The translations under genes were made by a program, and so were the position numbers. 64,000 nt of DNA from Arabidopsis thaliana. Its lineage: Eukaryota; Streptophyta; Magnoliopsida; Brassicales; Brassicaceae. Positions 1 through 9,054 of the stretch are shown here, piece after piece. Position 1 is the first letter of the stretch. Every line of letters begins with the position of its first letter. The stretch is from positions 14,731,443-14,795,442 of the forward strand of contig NC_003071.7 of NCBI RefSeq assembly GCF_000001735.4. The letters run 5' to 3'. Below the pieces are notes generated by a model. That model searched no databases. It was not told the origin of the DNA and worked only from the letters and a program-made list of their open reading frames with translations.

Positions 1-2
1 TT

Positions 3-89
3 AATGAAGATGAAGGCGTGACCGTGGAGGGTCCTAAAGCAGCGGAGAGTCCAAAGGAGCCGTTGGGTGAATTAGCCGTTGGTAAGTAG
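3..89 (+). CDS. possible 3' end of a gene running in from the left
   Basis: An open frame enters from the window edge and runs 28 codons to a TAG at 87-89. It reads as an acidic, hydrophilic peptide (Glu/Pro/Lys rich, ending GELAVGK). The sequence GGTAAGTAGG at its end also fits a splice donor, so it could be an exon whose continuation is not recognised. No family can be named from so short a piece, and it could be chance. Confidence 0.25.
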   Translation, partial: NEDEGVTVEGPKAAESPKEPLGELAVGK

Positions 90-2827
90 GGACCTTTGGC
101 CTTTGCACCTAGCTTTCTAATTAGCTTTAAAAGATTTTTCTGGTGATTGAAATTATTAGTCTGTTTTTCTTATTCTTTCTTGAGAAATAAAATTATATTG
201 GTTTGATACTGTTTTTAGTTTTACGAAGAAGAAAATACCAAAGTAAAAAAACCAAAATACCAAAGTAGTATATGATTTCCTTTCCATGAGTTATATAATC
301 CATTACTCTAGCACTTACTCTATTTGATGATCCTGCATGGTCGCACATGTTGGACAACGTGACACGACTGCAACCATGTCTTTATTTAATTTTCTGTTGA
401 GTTCGTTTGACCAAAACATTGAAGTGCCGCAAAACATGGTTGCGATCAACAATCTTCTTGGTTTCCTCCTCACTAAATGAGTGACATGAGAGGTGAGTCA
501 AACCAGACCAATTAATTAAATAATAATCTAACTAATTAAAATTTAGAATTATTCTTACAAAACGATCGATATTGCATATGTACAATTGTGATTGTTTGTG
601 TGGAATATTGTTTTCCCAAACTGTTGATGGAAAATGCAATATCGATGATGTTCTTAAGTCGTTTGTTGGTTATGGTTGACCTTTCAGAAAAGTACTTTGA
701 CAAAAAAATATATCATGGAATATCAGTATTTTTATTCTTTTTCTCTCGTGTAGTATTTTCTTTAGAAGGTTATGAAGCTCATGTCAAAATATAATCATAC
801 AACTGGTTAAAATAACAATCTTGGATGAGTTATTTAGCATTTTTCTGGTGTAAATTAATCCCTTGTTTTAGGGATTTATGTAGATACTGATGCATTCAAT
901 TTGTTCATGAGCGAGAAACTCATCCTTAAAAGTAAATTTCAATGAACAAAAAGATACATATCAGTACAGATATATGGACATCTACTACAACTACTAGCGC
1001 TATATGGTCATCACTACTCATTTTATAGATGAGAACTACTAGTTGCATAAAAAACGGTAGGTGTTTGTCCAATATCAGATCATGAAGGGGATAGAGTTGC
1101 AGAATGCTTGTTTCATTGGGGTATATATAAGAGAAAAGGTTTTACCATAAGTCTTGATAATGTTGATAGCTTGCGCACATATGGATTTGATTGTTAATGA
1201 GTGCTTACGAAAGATGGGTGATCGTGTACTTAGCATTAGATGATATTAGCGGAAGAAAAGTTGTATGATGCTAGGTAAATGGTCTCAATGAAAGAAAAAA
1301 ATTTGGTCCACCTTTAAGCTATTATACATAACAAATGGCAAAACTTTTGAAAAAATAGAATTGATTAAACTTCAGTAATTTGAAAATAGATGAACAGATT
1401 TCAATGTGAGTTTGATGAAGAAATTTAAGATTCTTAAAAATAATATACTACGTATGACATTTTCTCATGGTTAACTTCAATATCTTATAGTTCTTCTTCT
1501 AATGCTTTTAAATTAATTTGCGTTTAAGTATCGCAGGACACATATTTGTCTTAGTTAAATGTCATAGGTGACATCCTGACTATGATCAACCGATATGTCT
1601 CGGTCTTCTTCGTCATATCGTACTAGATCGACCACTTACTGCATATGGTCATATGTTGGGTTACGGCGACACACTATAGTAAAAATGCCAAAAAGTTCTC
1701 ACTAGCCACGGTGATGTACATGTTATTGCATAGTTTGAAATATTGCAACAAAATTTTTTGTTAACAATTCAATAGATTATAAATTGGTCAAAGTTAATAT
1801 ATAGTTTTTGCAGATACACAAAATTTATTGATTTTCCTGGTAAAATATTCCGAACAAATTTTAGTTCAATTTTTTTAATTCGTGTCCAAACTAACCGTGA
1901 ACTATAAGCACTATTGTCAATTTGTCATTCGGTAAAAGTTAAGATAAGATATGAACAATGATAAGTTGTCCAATGATTTTATCCTAGCTACTACTACTCC
2001 TCAGTCCTCTTTCTCCGTCTCTCTTTTGTTATTAATTTTTACCTAATTTAGGAGAGTATAATCGAAAACACCAAAAAATCTTTTGACCAGTGACATGAAA
2101 AATGTCCAAAATAGGAACATGACATCGTTAAATCTTGTCATGGAAGAGACTCTTTGTCTTTTCTGGCTAATTTTCCGTATATATATATTTTTTTTCTCTT
2201 CTTCCTTTTTCTTCAGTACCATTTCCTTTTTATTTGGTTAATTATGTAATATAGTACAAGATGAAAAACAAATTGTTCGTCAGCTTGTGTTTGTCTTCGA
2301 CACCTCCAAATCAATTGATAAGATTCGTCGTCGACACCAGACAGCTTTCAGTTTACCTAAAAAATCCATTTTTCAACAATTTCTTAAAGTTTTTGTAGTG
2401 GTGTAAAGTATAATATTTTCGATAAGAATGTAATATTGAGTGTTTAAAAAATTGACGTCATATATTGTAGCGTAACCCCTTTGATTTTTCAGTCTCCATC
2501 AATCCTCAAAGTTCACACCACAGACAAAGTAAAAAAAAAATCGTACCATCTTTGCTTTTTCTTTTATTTTCTTTCTTTACCTCTTAACACTTTCCACGCA
2601 TTAATACACAAAAACAAAAACACAGAATCCACAATATTGTGTGTCTCTCTCTCTCTCTACTAGCTCTCCAAGTTTAGAGAAAAATATATCAAAACTCATT
2701 TCTTGATCTTACAAGAGCTTCTCAATTCTGAATAACCCTAAGTGCCATAAACCATTTTTTTTTATGTTGTCGCTTTTTGTTGTGATTATTATATAAGCTT
2801 ATAATCTTTTATTTGGTATAACATGTG
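90..2827. other. AT-rich spacer upstream of CLE42
   Basis: No intact gene seen. It contains the hAT transposase fragment described separately (about 945-1270), many A/T runs, and a short CT repeat at about 2644-2658 that probably lies in the CLE42 promoter or leader. The short open frames at 588-794 and 2481-2663 have no recognisable features and lack an ATG start. Confidence 0.5.
945..1270 (+). mobile_element. decayed hAT-family transposase fragment
   Basis: Translated in shifting frames, this stretch gives the order of blocks typical of plant hAT transposases. A D-I/T-W-T-S block (DIWTSTTTTSAIWSS) comes at about 980-1020. An S-D-H-E-G-D block, then a W-G-I block and an F-T-I-S-L-D-N block, follow at about 1075-1160. 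At about 1175-1230 comes H-M-D-L-I-V-N-E-C-L. Stops and frame changes interrupt it, so it is dead. No terminal inverted repeats or target-site duplication were found, so the ends are approximate. Family assignment is by remembered motif only. Confidence 0.6.
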
Positions 2828-3094
2828 ATGAGATCTCCTCACATCACCATTTCACTTGTTTTCTTGTTCTTTCTTTTTCTAATCATCCAAACCCATCAAA
2901 GAACCATTGATCAAACTCACCAGATTGGCTCCAATGTTCAACATGTCAGTGACATGGCGGTGACTTCGCCTGAAGGGAAAAGAAGAGAGAGGTTTAGAGT
3001 TCGGCGGCCGATGACGACATGGCTGAAGGGAAAGATGATCGGTGCCAATGAACATGGAGTCCCAAGTGGTCCAAATCCCATCTCCAATAGGTAG
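2828..3094 (+). CDS. CLE42: CLE42, TDIF-like CLE peptide hormone precursor
   Basis: This intronless 88-residue precursor has an N-terminal secretion signal (hydrophobic SLVFLFFLFLIIQ, about residues 9-22), a variable basic middle and a C-terminal CLE motif HGVPSGPNPISN at residues 76-87, followed by one Arg and the stop. The motif differs from TDIF (CLE41/CLE44, HEVPSGPNPISN) only at position 2, which identifies CLE42. Known role of the family: a secreted, processed dodecapeptide sensed by the LRR kinase PXY/TDR, repressing tracheary differentiation and promoting (pro)cambial division; CLE42 is also linked to axillary bud formation. The ATG at 2828 is chosen because the codon before it is GTG. 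The 88-residue length matches the known protein. Confidence 0.95.
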   Translation: MRSPHITISLVFLFFLFLIIQTHQRTIDQTHQIGSNVQHVSDMAVTSPEGKRRERFRVRRPMTTWLKGKMIGANEHGVPSGPNPISNR

Positions 3095-5726
3095 AGAAAT
3101 ATTTAACTATAGAGCTTGTTGTATGAATATGTTACCTAGTATGATAGTATATATCTTTGCTTATGAGATCGTACGTACAAAAATCAACAATTGTTATGTT
3201 GCTTGTTTGATTCAAAAATTAGAAACTTCCATTTTGGCAGGTAAAACTATTTTTGTGGGAGTTAAATGGTTCTTTTCTTTTCTTATACATACTTAAAATA
3301 GATATATAGTATATTATACCTTACCCTAAAATATAAATTGAGACTAATTAATCAGAGTGTCCAAAGTTTGACTTCACATGTGTCTAGACAATCCATGACA
3401 GGATATTGGTTCAGTGATTCAATCACTACAAATGGTTTTTTGAGAAACTATAGTTTTTGTTTCTTTTTTATCACTCCTTGAACTAATGGATGCTACGGTG
3501 TATAAAACTCGGTACTAATAAAAAAAGCGAGATTATTTTACTGTATAATAAAATTTGACGTGAAATTTAAAACAACCTACATTATTTTAAATTTAGTATT
3601 TTTTTACGGGTCAAATTTTGAATGAAGTTTTATCTTTAGCAAAGAACGATAGATTGTGCAAAAATAGCAATGAGAAACAACTGTAGGAAGAATCTACATC
3701 CAAGGTTCACTCAGTGAGAAAAATATATATTTGATGTTTATATAGTTCAAAAAACATAGGCAACGTAAAGTCTTCCTGTAGTGTTGCATTTAATAGTCAG
3801 GAAGCATTCAGGGGATGCAAACAAATTTAACTGGTAGGATATAATTATAGTACTTGCATGGTGACTTAAATTCAGAGGTCCCCAAAAATACAGGCACATG
3901 CATAGCGAACCTGTATTGATGTTGTGTCAACAAATTGGTAGTGATATGATGATGACTAATTGACGACTAGTACTCAAAAGACTATCCTTTTTGTTAAGAT
4001 TATATCTTATTGCTTGCTATTATATATAGTCACTTTTAAAATTTGGATTTCGACATAAAAAAACAAAGTTTTGGATCTTTCGATATATGTTATTGCAAAT
4101 GATCTTTAATTCTTTATCTAATTGATTACGCTACCACCGTGTCCTTAGAAAACCAAAACGGGAAAAGAAAAAGATAAAAGAGACAAAATGAAATAAAAAG
4201 GAAAACCAAAAACGGCATAGTTTTGCGTGTAAAAGAGAGACAGATCTGGCATCCAAAGTTGCATTGGACCATCATTTTCTTACATACCTCAAATCCTTTA
4301 TATCCATTTTTTTGAATAGTAACCAACTAATTATATATTCATTAAAGTCATCGATTTATATACTCCATAATACCATACATTTAGTAGCCAATTTTCAGCT
4401 TTTAAGGTATAAAAAGGCCCTTCCCTACATACATACATTTACCTCTTTTCAAGCTCCATTTTTTTTTTTTTTTTTTTTTTTAAAGCAAAAGAGATGGTAC
4501 CAAAACTTTATTTCTTCTTCAAATACACTTTCAATTTCTCGCCTTTAGAAAAGATAATGGCTTTAGAAGCCATCAGGCCCAATTTGTTATCTCTAATGGG
4601 CCAATAAAATATTCATCAGAAACAAACAACAATGTACTCCGTAACCGGAAAAGCCAAATCGAATCCAACTGTTTTACCAGAACAAAAACACCGGTTGGCG
4701 TCCGACTCGTCGTCGTTGTTGTCTTGCTTATGCATCGTGATTGAAATTTCTTCATCATGTGATTTAGTTCCTTCTGTGAAAGCTCAGGTTTTGCTTGTTT
4801 GAATCTGAAAGCTCTTCTAGTTTATTTTTTCTCCCATTGATAGATGCTTAGTTGTGGATTCTTCTTTTTAGATGGGATTTTATAGAGATGATTAAATTTT
4901 GTTATGGTGATTGATAATTGATGAGTATCGGTCCTAGAATCTGCCCATCTTCACTCCATGCTTGCATTTTTGTGTGGATGAACAGCCAAAACAGAAACTT
5001 TGGACTCAAATTGTTATCTTATTACTGTTTCAATAAGGTCCTAGAAATAGAGACATAACCTTTTGTGTGTGAATTGTTGTTTCAACTTTGGGATCTAGGT
5101 CATGAGTATGTGCAGACTCAAATGTATGTTTTTCTTGGTATCCAGAACAATGTGTAGTTTTCATCAATCTGAACTTTCTTAACTTGTTTGAAAATGGGCA
5201 GATAAGTCGTTGTTTCTCGTTCTCAGTACTATTTTCAAGTGAATGATCAAATATGTGTGAAACAAATTGAAGGTTTTTCTCTTTATATTCCTAGATAGGG
5301 TATGTATGTTAGTCGTTTTGTGCTCTTTGCCAAGTGGGCATTTCTTTCTATAAAATTCACTGTCTCTAGATTAGCATTTGTGTTGTTGACAAGTATGCAG
5401 TGTCCTTGTTCTACCCTGAATCATTTAGGTTTGCTTCAGAAGATTTAAATTAGTTGCTTGGTTTTTGCTAGTGATGCTGCTGAAAGTAATGTTTCTGTTC
5501 TAAACTACTTAAAGTTACCTGGTCAGGTAGTTATAATTGTAAACTTCCAAGTTTTATTCGGATATGACACCTGAAGATTTCATTGTTCATTACATTGATT
5601 TGTCTTTAGAGGCTAAGTTCCTGAATTGAGCTGATAATTTTATTATTATTGGTATATGAGCAGGTACATTATCTTGTAAGGTACTTCTTAGCACCTTCCT
5701 TATGCTCAATTCACTACAACATTTTG
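3095..5726. other. spacer between CLE42 and the LRR gene
   Basis: No convincing protein-coding gene. A 23-base T run lies at 4459-4481. From about 4560 to 5720 the composition changes to the T-rich, moderately GC style of Arabidopsis introns or UTRs. That part starts with two site II-type motifs (GGCCCA at 4576, TGGGCC at 4597), so a non-coding or UTR-only transcript there is possible (see findings). Confidence 0.45.
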
Positions 5727-8444
5727 CTATTTAATGTCTTTTGGACATTTTTTAGGAAGTGGTTTCCCACAGAGTAATTCATTTCCAATGTAAATGGATG
5801 GATCTTGAAACTTGAGAAGCTTAGGTATGCTCCCCTCCAGTTTATTGAACGAAAGATTCAGCCTTTGCAGAGAAGATATTGCTGCGAAGCTCTGAGGTAT
5901 GGCTCCAGAAAACTTGTTTTTTGATAGATCAAGCGTCTCCAAGCGACTCAGTTCTGATATTTTCTCGGGAATGCTTCCTGCCATGGAGTTTCTTGATAAA
6001 TTCAGGATTCGGAGATACAAGAGGCCTAAGATTTCTCTTGGGATCTCTCCGCTTATGTTGTTCCCTGAAAGATTTATGCTATTGGCTATGGCTTCGTATT
6101 CACGAGCTCTGGTCACAATGAAGACTAGATTCTGGAACACCTCATTGTTTGTACCTCGAGCAATGGCTGTGAGATTGCTGATGCATTTTGGAATAGGGCC
6201 CGAGATTTTGTTTCCGGAGAGGTCCAGAATGCGTAGATTTGGAACGTTGCAGAGATCATCTGGGATTTGACCAGTGAAGGAGTTACTTTGCAGACGAAGC
6301 ATGAATAGAGAAGACAGCTTTCCTACCCATGAAGGAAGCTTCCCGGTCAGCTTGTTTCCTCCGAGATCTATGTTCGTAAGGCCAGAACAATTCCGAAGAC
6401 TCTCTGGGATTTTACCTTCCAACGAATTTTGGTTCAGAAGCAAGACGCTGAGAGAAGGTAACATACCAAGAGACTCTGGTATTTCGCCTGATAAGTTATT
6501 CTCAGACACGTCAATTCCCCAAAGCATGAACTGACGGTGCCAACATTTTGGAAAACTACCAGAGAAATGGTTCTTCCTCAGTGACAGAATTTGCAGTCCG
6601 GAGACTTCACATAGAGACGATGGGATGTTGCCTGTGAAGCTGTTGCTAAAGAGGTAGATCTTCTCCATTCTTGGCATCAAGACGTCAATGTTTTGTGGAA
6701 GAGAACCCGAGAAGTTGTTCTCGTAAAGACGCAGCTCTGTTGCGTTTGTAGACCAGAGAGGAAAAGTGCCTTCAAAGTTGTTGGAGCTCAAATCAATGGT
6801 GTTTAACTTTGGGAACGCAAGCTTTTGAGGTAATCTACCTTTGATTCTGTTGTTTGCTAGAATTAGGTAAGTAACTTTAGAAGAGATTCCAGAGAACCAG
6901 CTATCCGGTATTGTATCTTCAATACCAGTGTTTCTGAGTGTGACAAAGTTGAGCTTGGTTTGTACTTGGAGCCACATTGGAAACAGACCGATCCGACAGT
7001 TCTCGATTTGGATCAACTCCAGTCTGAAAGGAGGAATCCAAGTAGATGGTAACTTGAAGACAAGAGATCTGTATGGTTCAGTTGTTAGACGGATGCTTTT
7101 CAAGCTTCTGAGATTCACGAAATGTGACTTTTGCAGAACGCCTCCCCATGTATTCGCCATCAAGTTCAGATCCACAAGCTCTGCAAGCTGCCCCAAGCTT
7201 TCCGCAATTGTCCCGTTCATGGCATTGTTAGAAAGATCAAGTTTCTTCAGTGACGCCATGTTTCCTATCGAGGAAGGGACCGAACCCGTGAAGGAATTCG
7301 ATGAAAGATCCAGAGTCTGCAGATTCCTCAACGATCCAAGTGACTCGGGCAATGTCCCAGCTAACTTGTTGGAACTGAGATCGAGAAAGACCAAGCTGTT
7401 TCCTTTGTTTCTGGAGAAGGCGTCTAGAAACCCATGGATTTGACCGTTGAGTTCGTTTGCAGAAAGGTCAAGAAACTTCAGTTGAGGAAGGTCTCCAAGA
7501 ACCGATGGAATCTCGCCTTGTAGTGCCAGATTATTCGACAGATCAAGTGTCTCTAGAAGCTTCAAGTTCTTGAACCCCGTAGGAATCGAACCCTGGAGAA
7601 AATCCCATCTGAGGAATAGCTTTCTGAGGTTGGTAAGACCAAATAGCCAGTTAGGTATCGGCGAATTGAGAGAGTTTTCAGACAAATCAAGAACTTCAAG
7701 GAGCTTCAGATCCGCAGACGAAGACAAGGTGGGAGGTAAGTTCTTGAGCTCACTATTGAACAAATGCAACTCCTTTAGCGCCGAGATTCTGCTGAAATCC
7801 TGTAACCAGGTTTCACCCGCACCACTTAGATTTACATACCCCATGTTGAGATACTTCAGGGAAGAAGACAGACTTGAAAGCCACCGGAGATTGCTTGCGC
7901 GCAATGATAATGTACCAGAGTCACCAAACGACTCTGCATACAGATCAAGAGACTCCAGCTTCGACAAATTTCCAAGACTCGTTGGGATTTCGCCGGAAAA
8001 CGATGAGGAAGAAAGATTCAGGTACCTTAGACTAACAATTTGGCCAATAAACTCAGGAATCTCTAGTTCATTGAAATCATTTGAACTCAAGTCCAGATAG
8101 CTCAAGAACTTGAGTTGAGTCAAAGACGGATGTATCTTCCCTCGCAAGGAACCTCTTTTATACTCATCAGAGCGAACATCTTGACTCGGGTTTCTGAGAT
8201 CAATCTTGACAACGTGGCTGGTCCGAGCATCGCAAAGAACACCGGGCCAGTTGCAGCAGTCAGGTCCGGACCAAGAAAAGAGCCTACTCGAAAGATCAGT
8301 TAGTGCTGCTCTGAAGGTGAGAAGAGCTTGCCGCTCGGTGGATATGCATTTCGGACTAGCTGCAGATCCGTAATTAAGATTTTTGAGAAGTAAAATGAGA
8401 ATCAGAAAAGAGATGAAGAAGCTAGGCCTTAGCTTGAGGTCCAT
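5727..8444 (-). CDS. secreted leucine-rich repeat protein (receptor-like, no membrane anchor)
   Basis: Single-exon gene for 905 residues. Order of parts: signal peptide (hydrophobic FFISFLILILLL, about residues 8-20), an LRRNT cap with the C-x(6)-C spaced W-x-G-x-D-C-C-N-W-P-G-V block (about 58-70), then more than 20 plant-type extracellular LRRs (LxxLxLSxNxLxGxIP). A short C-terminal cap ends in GNELLCGKPLPKKC and a basic tail. No transmembrane helix or kinase follows, unlike classic RLPs or RLKs, so it is predicted to be apoplastic. A break in the repeats near residues 755-780 resembles the island region of RLPs. I recall this locus as At2g34930, annotated disease resistance/LRR family. The ligand is unknown; a defence role is only inferred from the family. 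ATG at 8442-8444. Confidence 0.88.
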   Translation of the reverse strand: MDLKLRPSFFISFLILILLLKNLNYGSAASPKCISTERQALLTFRAALTDLSSRLFSWSGPDCCNWPGVLCDARTSHVVKIDLRNPSQDVRSDEYKRGSLRGKIHPSLTQLKFLSYLDLSSNDFNELEIPEFIGQIVSLRYLNLSSSSFSGEIPTSLGNLSKLESLDLYAESFGDSGTLSLRASNLRWLSSLSSSLKYLNMGYVNLSGAGETWLQDFSRISALKELHLFNSELKNLPPTLSSSADLKLLEVLDLSENSLNSPIPNWLFGLTNLRKLFLRWDFLQGSIPTGFKNLKLLETLDLSNNLALQGEIPSVLGDLPQLKFLDLSANELNGQIHGFLDAFSRNKGNSLVFLDLSSNKLAGTLPESLGSLRNLQTLDLSSNSFTGSVPSSIGNMASLKKLDLSNNAMNGTIAESLGQLAELVDLNLMANTWGGVLQKSHFVNLRSLKSIRLTTEPYRSLVFKLPSTWIPPFRLELIQIENCRIGLFPMWLQVQTKLNFVTLRNTGIEDTIPDSWFSGISSKVTYLILANNRIKGRLPQKLAFPKLNTIDLSSNNFEGTFPLWSTNATELRLYENNFSGSLPQNIDVLMPRMEKIYLFSNSFTGNIPSSLCEVSGLQILSLRKNHFSGSFPKCWHRQFMLWGIDVSENNLSGEIPESLGMLPSLSVLLLNQNSLEGKIPESLRNCSGLTNIDLGGNKLTGKLPSWVGKLSSLFMLRLQSNSFTGQIPDDLCNVPNLRILDLSGNKISGPIPKCISNLTAIARGTNNEVFQNLVFIVTRAREYEAIANSINLSGNNISGEIPREILGLLYLRILNLSRNSMAGSIPEKISELSRLETLDLSKNKFSGAIPQSFAAISSLQRLNLSFNKLEGSIPKLLKFQDPSIYIGNELLCGKPLPKKCPKDIK

Positions 8445-9054
8445 ACTTGAAGCTATGTTTGTGTTGTTTCTTTTCTCAGACGTTTAGATATATATATGTT
8501 CAAACGCGGACATATTAGACCAGCATTGTATGTATATACATATACAAATTGAATATATGTATACAAATATACGTGTATATCTTTAACAAATACGACACGG
8601 TTTATATCAATGTATAAAATACGAAAATGGAAACGTGTTATTTTGGCTGGTGCGCATTGAAGTTAGTGCAAATCGATATTTGAGCATCATTCACTCACAT
8701 GGCTCGTGTGGGGTTGTATTTGACTACCACTCGTTAATTTTTTCATTTTTTTTATTTAACACCGACCTTCATTTTTCTTTCTTTCTATAATAGCAATTAC
8801 AATATTTTAAATTGGGACTTTTAATGGGCTAATGAGGCCCATTAAGGATTTTTGAAAGCCTCCCAAATTTTAATTTTAAATTTGCCTCTCCGTTAATAAT
8901 TGGTTAGAGAACAATAATCATCAGAGAAACATTCGAAACAGTAGTTGCAGAGTCATGGTAGCTCCGCTGACTCTGCCAACTCGTCGTCTCTTCCGTATAC
9001 ATTAAGGTTCAGCTCAGTTTTTCTCGGGAAAAAGAGATTCTTTTGTCGAAAAGA
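8445..9054. promoter_or_regulatory. divergent promoter region between the LRR gene and VSR5
   Basis: Head-to-head spacer. A TATATATA run near 8488-8495 sits about 45-50 bases upstream of the LRR ATG (in that gene's direction). Toward VSR5, paired site II-type elements (TGGGCT at 8825-8830 and GGCCCA at 8836-8841) occur about 215 bases before the ATG; such TGGGCY elements are common in promoters of housekeeping plant genes. Function is inferred from motif and position only. Confidence 0.4.

Noticed and set aside
588-794. 68-codon open frame upstream of CLE42
   Set aside because: Starts with GTG, has no recognisable domain, and lies in AT-rich sequence beside transposon remains.
2481-2663. 60-codon open frame just before CLE42
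   Set aside because: Low-complexity Phe/Leu/Ser translation of a CT- and T-rich leader; no ATG start.
4264-4548. 94-codon open frame with a poly-Phe run
   Set aside because: The Phe run is only the 23-base T tract at 4459-4481; no coding signal around it.
9043-9054. Upstream TTG start for VSR5
   Set aside because: The ATG at 9055 gives a normal signal peptide and the expected 618-residue length.
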